From positions 25,775-89,774 of the forward strand of contig JBBRBB010000018.1 of NCBI GenBank assembly GCA_038206235.1: a stretch of DNA of 64,000 nucleotides, in the 5' to 3' direction. Shown here piece by piece: positions 51,174 to 59,122 of the stretch. The position numbers were made by a program, and so were the translations under genes. Under the pieces are notes generated by a model. It was given only the letters and a program-made list of their open reading frames with translations, was not told the DNA's origin and did not search any database. Every line of letters starts with the position of its first letter. The first letter of the stretch is position 1. The stretch is from JBBRBB01 sp038206235. GTDB taxonomy: Bacteria > Bacteroidota > Bacteroidia > Chitinophagales > Chitinophagaceae.

Positions 51174-52463
51174 CTACTGCCTCATCGCCCTCTCAATCTC
51201 ATCTGCCGTTATTGGAATATTTTTCATTAAATCCACATTGCCCTCGTTTGTAATCCAAACATTATTTTCTATACGAATACCGAGCTTTTCTTTTTGAATA
51301 TAAATTCCCGGTTCAACTGTTAGTAACATTCCCGGTTTTAATCCTTCTGATTTTGTGCCAAGGTCATGCACATCCACACCCAAATGATGCGATATACCAT
51401 GATAAAGATATTTTCGGTATGCCCTGTTTTCCTTGTCTTCATTTTTTACATCTTCTTTTTTCAGCAGGCCAAGCTTTATAAATTGTTTGGTTGCCTCATC
51501 ACCAACCTTTTCATGATAGTCAAGAATTACAGTGCCCGGCTTTAATAAGCTCTTTGCAAATCTGTGCAGGTGCAAACATGCATTGTAAACATCTCGCTGT
51601 CTTTTACTAAACTTTCCATTTACTGGAACAGTGCGTGTAAGATCAGCAGCATAACCGGCATAGTTAGCGCCAAAATCCATCAGCAGCAGTTCTCCGTTTT
51701 TACATTCTCCATTATTAAAAACATAATGTAATGTTCTGGCTCTATCGCCGCTTGCAATAATACTTCCATAAGCTTCACCTTTACTGCGGTTACTTAGAAA
51801 CTCATGTGTTATCTCTGCTTCAATTTCATATTCCATTATGCCGGGCTTAATAAACTTCAATAATCTTCTGAAAGCTTTTTCTGTAATATCACAGGCCTGT
51901 TGCACTACTTCAATTTCATATTCTGTTTTTACAGCACGCAGTTGCTTCATAATTTTTGCAGCACGTTCGTAGCGGTGTAATGGATAGCGTTGCTTCATTT
52001 GTGCAGCAAAGCGATAATCTCTTGTTTCAACCAAGCTTGCTTTTCTGTCGTTTTCATTTGTGTTTAAATAAATAATATCTGCCAGATGAATCCATGTTTG
52101 CAGCAAAGGTTCCAAATTATCGAGCCATACAACGGTTTCAATTCCCGATAATTCTTTTGCCTCTTTTTCTCTTAATCTTCTTCCATCCCATTTTTCTTTT
52201 TGCTCATTAGGGCGAATCAATACCAGCACTTCACGATATTTTTTATCAGGATTATCAGGAAAGAAAATAACCATAGTATCTTCCTGCTCTATGCCGCAAA
52301 GCCAGTACAGGTCGCTGTTTTGCTGAAACCGGTATAATGAATCTGCATTGCTTGGCATTTCATCATTGCTGTTAAAAATGGCGATGCTGTTTGGGCGCAT
52401 TTCTTTTACGAACCGATTACGGTTCTCTGTAAAAAGTTGGGGATTCAATGGCAAATGTTTCAT
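51174..52463 (-). CDS. pepP: Xaa-Pro aminopeptidase (M24B)
   Basis: A 429-residue enzyme of aminopeptidase P length. The N-terminal creatinase-like domain (to about residue 170) contains FQQNSDLYWLCGIEQED. The pita-bread catalytic domain has the metal ligands in LLMDFGANYAGYAADLTRTV (two Asp), HGISHHLGVDVHD (His), LTVEPGIYI (Glu) and IRIENNVWI (Glu). It removes N-terminal residues before proline, normally with two Mn ions. Cytoplasmic. Confidence 0.95.
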   Translation of the reverse strand: MKHLPLNPQLFTENRNRFVKEMRPNSIAIFNSNDEMPSNADSLYRFQQNSDLYWLCGIEQEDTMVIFFPDNPDKKYREVLVLIRPNEQKEKWDGRRLREKEAKELSGIETVVWLDNLEPLLQTWIHLADIIYLNTNENDRKASLVETRDYRFAAQMKQRYPLHRYERAAKIMKQLRAVKTEYEIEVVQQACDITEKAFRRLLKFIKPGIMEYEIEAEITHEFLSNRSKGEAYGSIIASGDRARTLHYVFNNGECKNGELLLMDFGANYAGYAADLTRTVPVNGKFSKRQRDVYNACLHLHRFAKSLLKPGTVILDYHEKVGDEATKQFIKLGLLKKEDVKNEDKENRAYRKYLYHGISHHLGVDVHDLGTKSEGLKPGMLLTVEPGIYIQKEKLGIRIENNVWITNEGNVDLMKNIPITADEIERAMRQ

Positions 52464-52497
52464 ACAATATAATTAAGGTGAAGCTGCAATATAATTA

Positions 52498-52545
52498 GAA
52501 ACCCCCAACCCTCCATAGGAGTCCTTCGGACCTAAAGGGGAGTTT
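52498..52545. repeat. Intergenic repeat between pepP and fabI
   Basis: It begins AAACCCCCAACCC and ends AAAGGGGAGTTTTT, like the repeat at 49858-49884, with a central inserted segment containing GTCCTTCGGAC, itself a small hairpin. It lies between two divergent genes. Confidence 0.55.
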
Positions 52546-52560
52546 TTGCTGTTCGCATTC

Positions 52561-52593
52561 TTTTTGCACTTCGATTTTGAACATTTACTTTTA
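52561..52593 (+). promoter_or_regulatory. Predicted fabI promoter
   Basis: TTTTTG (52561-52566), a 19-base spacer, then TACTTTTA (52586-52593), one base off TAnnTTTG. The ATG of fabI is 20 bases further on. Confidence 0.4.
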
Positions 52594-52613
52594 CCACATC
52601 TAAATAAACTACT

Positions 52614-53429
52614 ATGGCATACAACTTACTCGCAGGAAAAAAGGGAATTATATTCGGCGCCCTCGATGAAAAATCTATTGCATGGAAAACTGCATTGCGC
52701 TGCCATGAAGAAGGTGCGCAACTCATACTCACCAATGCACCGATTGCTATGCGTATGGGAGAAATAAATAAATTGGCAGAAAAAGTTCAGGCGCCTGTTG
52801 TTGCAGCAGATGTTACAAACATGGACGACCTTAAAAAACTTTTTGAAGAAAGCATGAAGCATTTTAATGGTGGCGTTGATTTTGTATTGCACTCCATCGG
52901 CATGAGTTTGAATGTTCGCAAGGGTAAACATTATACTGAAATTGATTATGGCTTTAACCAGAAAACACTTGATATATCTGCCATTAGTTTACATCGTGTG
53001 CTGCGTACCGCATGGGATATGGATGCGCTAAACGAATGGGGCAGCGTGGTTGCACTCACGTATATAGCAGCGCAAAGAGTATTTCCTGATTATAATGAAA
53101 TGGCTGATGCAAAAGCATTGCTCGAAAGTGTTGCACGCAGCTTTGGCTATCATTATGGTGTGCGCAAAAAAGTAAGAGTAAACACCGTTTCTCAATCACC
53201 TACCCGTACAACTGCAGGCAGTGGTGTAAAAGGTTTTGATGCATTTATTTCTTATGCTGAAAAAATGAGCCCTTTGGGAAATGCTGCTGCAGAAGATTGC
53301 GCTGCTTACTGTGCCTGCTTATTCAGCGACCTTACAAGATATGTTACGATGCAGAATTTATTTCATGATGGGGGATTTAGTTTTACGGGAGTTACGCAGG
53401 CGGTGGTTGAGCAGATGTCTGAACGGTGA
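52614..53429 (+). CDS. fabI: Enoyl-[acyl-carrier-protein] reductase (NADH)
   Basis: A 271-residue short-chain dehydrogenase-type enzyme catalysing the last step of each fatty-acid elongation cycle. The nucleotide-binding opening GKKGIIFGALDEKSIAW is typical of FabI (G-x5-[SN]-I-A-W). The catalytic set is Tyr150, Tyr160 and Lys167 in LTYIAAQRVFPDY and NEMADAKALLES, the FabI spacing of Y-x9-Y-x6-K. The loop SQSPTRTTAGSGVKGFD is the substrate/inhibitor loop. Confidence 0.97.
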   Translation: MAYNLLAGKKGIIFGALDEKSIAWKTALRCHEEGAQLILTNAPIAMRMGEINKLAEKVQAPVVAADVTNMDDLKKLFEESMKHFNGGVDFVLHSIGMSLNVRKGKHYTEIDYGFNQKTLDISAISLHRVLRTAWDMDALNEWGSVVALTYIAAQRVFPDYNEMADAKALLESVARSFGYHYGVRKKVRVNTVSQSPTRTTAGSGVKGFDAFISYAEKMSPLGNAAAEDCAAYCACLFSDLTRYVTMQNLFHDGGFSFTGVTQAVVEQMSER

Positions 53430-53663
53430 TTTATGGGATTTATAGGATTAGAAGGAAATTGTGAACAGCAAAAATAAAGTTGGAAGTAAGTTTATTTTTG
53501 AGATGAGTTTAAAAGCTGAATAAAGAATAGAACACACAATCACATATACAATCCTGCAAATGCGGTAGCATACAAGCCGATTAAAAGTTTACGGGTAAAA
53601 CGGCTTAGAGCATTAGCCTGCTTTTTCAAAATTGAATATTCTTATTCGTCAAAAAAATAAACG

Positions 53664-54506
53664 ATGAAAAAAGAATTAATTGCAGAACTGTTTGCAAAAT
53701 TTGAACAGGCCTGTTATGATTACAAAGGCATTGAATGCTGGAGCGCAAGAGAATTACAACCAATTTTGGGCTATGCAAGATGGGAAAACTTTGCCAACGC
53801 AATTGACAAAGCCAAAAGAGCTTGCGAAAATGCTGGTGAAAAATTAAATGATCATTTTCGTGATTTCACGAAAATGATAGACTTAGCCAAAGGTGCTCAA
53901 CGAGAAATAGAGGATATTGCTTTAACCCGTTATGCCTGTTACCTGATTGCACAAAATGGCGATACCTCCAAACAGACAATTGCTTTTGCGCAAACTTATT
54001 TTGCCGTACAAACCCGTAAGCAGGAAATTATTGAACAACGCTTATTAGATATTGCAAGAGTAACAGCAAGGGAAAAACTGTCAAGGTCTGAAAAGAAATT
54101 ATCAGGAATTATTTATGAACGGGGTGTAGATGAAAAAGGTTTTGCCATCATTCGCTCAAAAGGAGACCAAGCTTTGTTTGGCGGTTTTAGCACCAACGAT
54201 ATGAAACGAAAATTAGACGTGCCCGCCAACCGGCCCTTAGCCGATTTTTTGCCAACGCTTACCATAAAGGCCAAGGACTTTGCAACAGAACTCACCAGCC
54301 ATAACGTAATTGAAAAAGATTTAAAAGGTGGTACGGCTATCAGCAAAGAGCATGTAGATAATAATCTCGCTGTACGTAAAATACTTAAAGAACGTGGCGT
54401 GCAGCCGGAGCAATTACCAGCCGCCGAAGACATAAAGAAAGTGCAGCGCAAGTTGGAGAGTGAGAAGAAGAAGGCAGGGAAAAGTTTGAAGAAAGGGAAA
54501 GAATAA
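53664..54506 (+). CDS. dinD: DNA-damage-inducible protein D-like (BRO-N domain)
   Basis: A 280-residue protein with the typical order: CWSARELQPILGYARWENF at the N terminus, then a central helical domain (ALTRYACYLIAQNGDTSKQ, ARVTAREKLSRSEKKLSG, IIYERGVDEKGFAIIRSKGD), NDMKRKLDVP, and a lysine-rich C-terminal tail. In Escherichia coli DinD is SOS-induced and limits RecA activity. Homologues in many genomes travel with defence or mobile genes. Here it ends 40 bases from the stop of the convergent ATPase gene. I see no clear LexA-type box upstream. Confidence 0.9.
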   Translation: MKKELIAELFAKFEQACYDYKGIECWSARELQPILGYARWENFANAIDKAKRACENAGEKLNDHFRDFTKMIDLAKGAQREIEDIALTRYACYLIAQNGDTSKQTIAFAQTYFAVQTRKQEIIEQRLLDIARVTAREKLSRSEKKLSGIIYERGVDEKGFAIIRSKGDQALFGGFSTNDMKRKLDVPANRPLADFLPTLTIKAKDFATELTSHNVIEKDLKGGTAISKEHVDNNLAVRKILKERGVQPEQLPAAEDIKKVQRKLESEKKKAGKSLKKGKE

Positions 54507-54515
54507 AGGTAAGTC

Positions 54516-54525
54516 GTTGTATGGC
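54516..54525. repeat. Left arm of a 10-bp inverted repeat bracketing the nuclease/ATPase operon
   Basis: GTTGTATGGC at 54516-54525; its exact complement GCCATACAAC is at 57958-57967. The pair encloses the three-gene operon and its promoter region (about 3.45 kb). No target-site duplication is evident. Confidence 0.4.
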
Positions 54526-54545
54526 TTGCTTACATATGCGTTGCA

Positions 54546-56975
54546 TTATTTTTTCCAGTCGTAACTAAGTTTCTCGTCTTTACATCCGCATCTTATTCTA
54601 TTTTTTACATTGTCTAAATATTTGGTCGAGATAAACTTGTCGCAATCCTTGCAATAAAATAGTTTGATAAATTTGCCTATGTCTTCCCACATGAGTTCAA
54701 AGTCCTCGATGCTTGCTTGAAAATCATTGTCATGTGAAGTTGTGTTTCCAATAAACATTGGCATTCCTTTGATTCTGGGAATGTCTGTAGCTGCTTTGAG
54801 TTCTATGCTTTTACTTGTTATCTTGCTTTGAATGGAATCCAAAAGTTCCGGAGCCATTCTTTTTTCATTAATGTCATTGTATTTGAAAGAAACATTTGCT
54901 TCAATATTCACTGCGATTTCTTTCAAAACTTTTTCGGTGTAGATGCGAATATCGTTTCCGAGTCCATCTGTATTCTTATCGTCTAACTTTTTTCTTATTC
55001 TTTCTTTACTGTCGATTGTTGCTTTGTCAATACCTATACCTTTTTCTGGTGTCCATGTTATTTGCTGAATATACCAACCTTTGCTTTTTACATCGCTTGA
55101 AACAAGTTCGAAAAAGTCTTTTTCATGAGTTAAAAGAATGATTTGATAATCGTTGAACTTATCAACTAAAAGTTTTGCAAATCTTGCTCTGTGACTTCTG
55201 TCAAAACTTGAAATCACATCATCTAAAATAAAAAAATAATTTTCTTTATTGAATGCTTTTACCGAAGCAAGAAAAAATGAAAGTCCAAGACAATTAATAT
55301 GGCTTTCGCTTAAATATGCCCTTGGTTGTTTTTGAGTTTTGTCATAGAATTTATACTCGATTGTTATTCCAATCAAATCTCCATTATTGTCTTTGAGACA
55401 ATCCAATTTTATTTCTTCAACTTTCTCATTAGGATTCATTGAAGTGTAATAATCGTTTATATCATTTGAAAATGTTAGGAGAAAAACAGTTAAGGCTTCC
55501 TCTTGTCGTTTGATAAAATCAGCGAAAAGGTTTTCAAATGTGTGTTGTTGATTCGTTAGAAAGTCTTGCTTCTTTTCAATCTTACGATATTCCTTATAAG
55601 CTAAGCTGGCTTGCAAAAGTTTGGAATAAATAACAAGTTTGGTATTTTGCTTTTGACTTTCGGAAAGCTCTTTTGCTTTTTGTCTTGCTGCATCTATAGT
55701 AGTTTTAATTTTTGTATTATCGAAAGAGAAACTGTCTGGCTGCACAATAGATTCTTTTGCAAGCAATTCTTTTTTCAATTCTGCTGCTATACTGTTAAGC
55801 GTTAATTTGATATTCTCAATTTTTTTAAGAGGTTCTTCATTTTCCTTTTCCTTCAGATTTTTTTCCTTAAGCAAGCCATCAATCGTAGCAGTGTTTGATT
55901 TTACAAACTCTTTCAGATTTTCATTTTGTTGTTGTAGTTTATTTTTTTCTTCTTGAAGTTCTTCTAATTCCTGAATGCGTTCATTAAGTTCAGTAATTAG
56001 TTCCAGCTTATTTTTTCCCTGAAGGCAAAGAGGACAAAAATCATCTTTCATTACATCATCTTTCAAAACAGTTACTCCTTCATTAAGTAAACCGAGAAGT
56101 TTTAGTTTACTAAACTTCTCAGCATCTTTCCTCAGTTCGGAATAAGCATTAAAGTATGAACTATAATCTTTAAGAAGTTGGTCAATATTCCCGTAAAATT
56201 CGGTTAATGCTTCAAGGATTTTAGTTTGGAATCCTATTGCTTCAACTATTTTTAAATCATCCTTGCTTTCGATTTGCTTTAAAACTTGTGCGACATCTTT
56301 AAAGGATTTGACAGTAACGTTTAGAGCTAAAGGTTTAATTATTTCGTTAGCAGCTTTGAAGAATTGTTCCGGTTTGTAAGCGTTTGCTCCTAAGTTTTCA
56401 AGTATAATTGATTGTTGTGCTCCTTTTTTGTTGTTGAAATTTTCAGCGTTGATTGTTCTTTTAAATCTCCCTGCATTCTTTTTCAATAAGTCTCGAAAAT
56501 TTCCAACTTCACTAAATCCAATTATGGCTTGCAGGGTGTCAAGCTTTTCTTTTTTGCTTGCAATAATGAAAAGAACTAAATCACTATATCTAAGAATTAA
56601 ATTTTCAGTTAGAGATTTTTCTAAGTAAGTTTCATATTCTTGACTTTTATTAGATGATGAACCCGATAAGTCTCCCTTGACAATTTTTATACAGTCAAGT
56701 TTTGGATTTGTATAGCATATTTCAATTGACGAATTATCTTTTTCTTCAATAAAAACATTTCTCAAAGCATCTTTCCCTTTCTTCCTTCCGATTTCTTCAT
56801 TGGAAAGATGTTGTATCTGGTCATAATAGAGCCATTCCAATGCATCGGTTAACGAACTTTTCCCTGAGCCGTTATCCCCGTAAATCAAAATAGATTTTCC
56901 ATTGAGATTCAAACCGAATTTTTCACGAATCCCTCTGATGCCTTTTAAGGTTAAGGCTTTAATTTTCGTTTTCAT
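54546..56975 (-). CDS. SMC/Rad50-like AAA ATPase with zinc-hook motif
   Basis: An 809-residue protein from the ATG at 56975. Walker A is GDNGSGKS (33-40) after the strand LKGIRGIREKFGL. A coiled-coil insert (about 230-530) has a CPLC motif near 314-317, like the zinc hook of Rad50 and RloC. The closing ATPase half has the signature-like LSESHINCLGLS, Walker B YFFILDDVISSFD and a switch His in LLTHEKDF. The C-terminal 160 residues include GNTTSHDND and a four-Cys ribbon (CKDC and CGC). Its start overlaps the upstream 69-residue gene by 17 bases, so both act together. Proteins of this build are ATPase sensors in phage defence or repair; the role is inferred. Confidence 0.88.
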   Translation of the reverse strand: MKTKIKALTLKGIRGIREKFGLNLNGKSILIYGDNGSGKSSLTDALEWLYYDQIQHLSNEEIGRKKGKDALRNVFIEEKDNSSIEICYTNPKLDCIKIVKGDLSGSSSNKSQEYETYLEKSLTENLILRYSDLVLFIIASKKEKLDTLQAIIGFSEVGNFRDLLKKNAGRFKRTINAENFNNKKGAQQSIILENLGANAYKPEQFFKAANEIIKPLALNVTVKSFKDVAQVLKQIESKDDLKIVEAIGFQTKILEALTEFYGNIDQLLKDYSSYFNAYSELRKDAEKFSKLKLLGLLNEGVTVLKDDVMKDDFCPLCLQGKNKLELITELNERIQELEELQEEKNKLQQQNENLKEFVKSNTATIDGLLKEKNLKEKENEEPLKKIENIKLTLNSIAAELKKELLAKESIVQPDSFSFDNTKIKTTIDAARQKAKELSESQKQNTKLVIYSKLLQASLAYKEYRKIEKKQDFLTNQQHTFENLFADFIKRQEEALTVFLLTFSNDINDYYTSMNPNEKVEEIKLDCLKDNNGDLIGITIEYKFYDKTQKQPRAYLSESHINCLGLSFFLASVKAFNKENYFFILDDVISSFDRSHRARFAKLLVDKFNDYQIILLTHEKDFFELVSSDVKSKGWYIQQITWTPEKGIGIDKATIDSKERIRKKLDDKNTDGLGNDIRIYTEKVLKEIAVNIEANVSFKYNDINEKRMAPELLDSIQSKITSKSIELKAATDIPRIKGMPMFIGNTTSHDNDFQASIEDFELMWEDIGKFIKLFYCKDCDKFISTKYLDNVKNRIRCGCKDEKLSYDWKK

Positions 56976-57168
56976 TCTTTTCAATTTTGTCCAGCTCTTT
57001 CTGCAATATGTCGTCAAGAGCATTTTGAATGTTTGTATCTGTTAACTTGTTTTTGCTATAAAGAGATACAAGAACATCAACAGTTGTCTTGTCGGCATTT
57101 TCTACATTGTAGATTTCTGAGAAGAATTCATCAATTACTTCTTTGCCGCTTTTAATGTTATTATTCAT
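56959..57168 (-). CDS. 69-residue linker protein of the nuclease/ATPase operon
   Basis: A small, acidic, helical protein (MNNNIKSGKEVIDEFFSEIY at the start, then VENADKTTVDVLVSLYSKNKLT and a charged tail rich in Glu, Lys and Asn). No known motif. It lies 14 bases after the GIY-YIG gene and overlaps the ATPase gene start by 17 bases in another frame, which argues strongly that it is translated. By analogy with LmuC-like or antitoxin-like partners it may bridge nuclease and ATPase, but that is inference. Confidence 0.75.
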   Translation of the reverse strand: MNNNIKSGKEVIDEFFSEIYNVENADKTTVDVLVSLYSKNKLTDTNIQNALDDILQKELDKIEKNENEN

Positions 57169-57182
57169 AATTATTTTTTTAT

Positions 57183-57638
57183 TTAGTCGTAATATGACCA
57201 GTCAATAATGAAATTTGCATTTAAGGTTTTGCTTAATACTTCAAATCCACTCTTATTATTGCAGATAGGATAGACACCGTATTTTTCCACAAAGTCAAGA
57301 ATAAAATATGCTTCAAGATTCTCAATTCTAAAATCCCAAAATTTTCTCACCATTTCAAAATGAATAAAAGTAAAAAACAATTGTTGAACTTTACGATAGT
57401 TTGCTAAGCCTACATTTTTTGATTTACCGTCGAAATGTCCGGTCAACCTACTTCCTATGCTGTTAGTTTTCTTCTCACTCATTCCGATATAAAGTAACCT
57501 TGATTTTTTAAAAGGATATTGAATTTGTGTCTGTTTTGTAAAAATGAAATAAAGTCCTACTGACCCTGTCAGCGGTTGTATGTTTTTTATTTCAAAAATC
57601 TTTGGTTCGTCAAAGTATATTTGGAATGTGCTAATCAT
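57183..57638 (-). CDS. GIY-YIG-type nuclease domain protein
   Basis: A 151-residue protein. The domain is complete though divergent: Gly28-Leu29-Tyr30 (GLYFIF), Tyr50-Ile51-Gly52 (LLYIGMSEK), Arg64 in IGSRLTGHF, the catalytic-type Glu109 in ENLEAYFILDF, and Asn127 in YPICNNKSG. These are the positions that bind substrate and metal in GIY-YIG endonucleases. No DNA-binding add-on is seen, so specificity probably comes from partners. First gene of a three-gene leftward operon. Confidence 0.82.
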   Translation of the reverse strand: MISTFQIYFDEPKIFEIKNIQPLTGSVGLYFIFTKQTQIQYPFKKSRLLYIGMSEKKTNSIGSRLTGHFDGKSKNVGLANYRKVQQLFFTFIHFEMVRKFWDFRIENLEAYFILDFVEKYGVYPICNNKSGFEVLSKTLNANFIIDWSYYD

Positions 57639-57661
57639 TGTAGCTGTCTTTGTACGTTAGG

Positions 57662-57720
57662 GCAAAAGTAAATGTGGTGCATACAAAATTAAAATTATTC
57701 AATTAATGCACCTCTTTTGC
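57662..57720 (-). promoter_or_regulatory. Promoter box inside a nested dyad (possible operator) of the nuclease/ATPase operon
   Basis: Minus-strand -7 box TACTTTTG (plus 57663-57670), a perfect TAnnTTTG, 25 bases before the GIY-YIG ATG. Around it are two nested inverted repeats: GCAAAAG (57662-57668) with CTTTTGC (57714-57720), and GGTGCAT (57676-57682) with ATGCACC (57706-57712). A -33 element is weak. The symmetry suggests binding of a dimeric repressor. Confidence 0.5.
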
Positions 57721-57887
57721 TTTTACTGAAGCGTATGCTGTGCTATCCTTTAGTGCCTGTTGGTCTATAGTTGCACTGTCGCCATATTTCGAAAACTAAA
57801 TATAAAAATCTATTGGAAACACAGACTATTTGGAATAAGTAATAAAACCTTATAATTCGAAAACGGAGCTTTAAAAAAGCGTGGCAA

Positions 57888-57967
57888 CAGGCGATGCCCG
57901 CCTGTACCGAACGCTGGCACTCAAAAAAATTATTTTACATAGGTACGTTCGGGCGGGCCATACAACT
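57888..57967. repeat. GC-rich structured element beside the nuclease operon
   Basis: Nested symmetry: ACAGGCG (57888-57894) with CGCCTGT (57900-57906); GCCCGCC (57897-57903) plus CGAACG (57909-57914) with the continuous CGTTCGGGCGGGC (57947-57959). GCCATACAAC (57958-57967), matching the complement of 54516-54525, ends it. It is far richer in G and C than its surroundings. Confidence 0.55.
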
Positions 57968-58018
57968 CAAAAGCGACTACCCCAAAAAAATTCAATTCAT
58001 TCGTAGTTTTAAAATAAA

Positions 58019-58043
58019 AAACCGCTGCTAAAAAACAACGGTT
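58019..58043 (-). terminator. Terminator of the DUF2795 gene
   Basis: AACCGCTG (58019-58026) pairs with CAACGGTT (58036-58043), one mismatch. On the minus strand the stem is followed by TTTTTTATTTTA. It lies 50 bases after the DUF2795 stop. Confidence 0.7.
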
Positions 58044-58093
58044 CAATAATTTTTACTCCCTGCTTACTGCTCACTATTTACTGCTTACCTCCC

Positions 58094-58315
58094 TCAATAC
58101 TCATCTTCATTAAACATAAAATCTTCCTGGCTGGGATAATCTGGCCATATATCTTCAATGCTCTCATATATCTCGCCTTCATCTTCCAGTTCCTGCAGAT
58201 TTTCAACCACCTCAAGCGGTGCGCCGCTGCGTATGGAATAATCTATCAACTCGTCTTTGGAGGCAGGCCATGGAGCCTCTTCCAGGTAGCTCGCTAATTC
58301 TAAAGTCCAAAACAT
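58094..58315 (-). CDS. DUF2795 family protein
   Basis: A 73-residue acidic protein. The sequence MFWTLELASYLEEAPWPASK, DELIDYSIRSGAPLEVVENL and IWPDYPSQEDFMFNEDEY is very highly conserved across Bacteroidota, in a helix-turn-helix-like small fold. Its function is unknown, but strong conservation implies a core role. It has the best promoter in the window upstream and a clean terminator downstream, so it is a single-gene transcript. Confidence 0.92.
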   Translation of the reverse strand: MFWTLELASYLEEAPWPASKDELIDYSIRSGAPLEVVENLQELEDEGEIYESIEDIWPDYPSQEDFMFNEDEY

Positions 58316-58333
58316 AGCCTCTTAAATTTTGCG

Positions 58334-58364
58334 CAAATGTAAGTGTTGTAACGAGAAAACCAAA
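58334..58364 (-). promoter_or_regulatory. Consensus Bacteroidota promoter of the DUF2795 gene
   Basis: On the minus strand TTTG (plus 58361-58364), a 19-base spacer, then TACATTTG (plus 58334-58341). Both boxes and the spacing match the consensus exactly. The ATG at 58315 is 18 bases downstream. Confidence 0.7.
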
Positions 58365-58464
58365 TGCTCATTGTAGCAGGCACAAATAATTTTTTGCAAA
58401 ATGAAAAGGAGCACAGTTTCTATTTGCTTTGTGCTTAGGTTTGTAAATACTCATTTAACTGTAC

Positions 58465-59115
58465 ATGCTAAGAGCTGTGAACATTCATAAAAGCTATGGA
58501 CAACTGCACGTATTGAAAGGTGTAGATATTACAGTTAACAAAGGAGAAATCGTTTCGATAGCAGGTTCTTCGGGCGCCGGTAAAAGCACGCTGCTGCATA
58601 TTTTAGGAACACTCGATTCGCCTGATACAGGTGAAATTTTTTTGAATGATACACCCATGCATACACTGAAAGGAAAAAAGCTGGCTGCATTTCGCAATAA
58701 ACATATTGGTTTTGTATTTCAGTTTCATCACTTGCTGCCTGAGTTTACTGCACTGGAAAATGTTTGCATTCCTGCATGGATTGCCGGCCGCAGAAAAAAA
58801 GATGCAGAAGAAGATGCGGCACAACTGCTGAAAATATTAGGACTTGGTGAACGGCTTGAAAATAAGCCGCAGGCATTAAGCGGCGGAGAGCAGCAGCGTG
58901 TGGCTGTAGCAAGAGCTTTGATAAATAAACCCGATATTGTTTTTGCTGATGAACCTACAGGCAATCTCGACAGCGCTAATGCAAAAGAGCTTCATCAATT
59001 ATTTTTTGAGCTGCGAAAAAAATTCAATCAAACTTTTTTAATTGTTACACACAATGAAGAGCTGGCACAAATGAGCGACAGGGAATTACACATGAAAGAT
59101 GGAAGGATTGTTTAG
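58465..59115 (+). CDS. lolD: Lipoprotein-releasing ABC transporter ATP-binding protein
   Basis: A 216-residue ABC ATPase. Walker A is GSSGAGKST (34-42), the signature LSGGEQQR is near 138 and Walker B is IVFADEPTGNLD (about 158-169). The opening with VLKGVDITVNKGEIVSIAG and the MacB/LolD-type lengths favour LolD, which drives release of lipoproteins from the inner membrane; a MacB-like role cannot be excluded, since no permease is next to it. A TAGGTTTG box (58436-58443) lies 21 bases upstream. Confidence 0.88.
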   Translation: MLRAVNIHKSYGQLHVLKGVDITVNKGEIVSIAGSSGAGKSTLLHILGTLDSPDTGEIFLNDTPMHTLKGKKLAAFRNKHIGFVFQFHHLLPEFTALENVCIPAWIAGRRKKDAEEDAAQLLKILGLGERLENKPQALSGGEQQRVAVARALINKPDIVFADEPTGNLDSANAKELHQLFFELRKKFNQTFLIVTHNEELAQMSDRELHMKDGRIV

Positions 59116-59122
59116 GTACTAA

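Larger units (their letters stand above)
57639..58093. other. 455-base gap upstream of the nuclease operon
   Basis: No convincing open frame. It contains the dyad-flanked promoter (57662-57720), a GC-rich structured element (57888-57959), the right arm of the bracketing inverted repeat (57958-57967) and the DUF2795 gene terminator (58019-58043). Confidence 0.5.

Noticed and set aside
53634..53641. GAATATTC palindrome upstream of dinD as an SOS box
   Set aside because: Too short and not like any known LexA operator; AT-rich palindromes of this size are common here.
53430..53663. tRNA or small RNA between fabI and dinD
   Set aside because: No cloverleaf could be folded by eye; only weak stems in an AT-rich gap.
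57888..57967. Integron attC site
   Set aside because: The arms do not match the RYYYAAC/GTTRRRY core layout and no integrase or cassette array is present.
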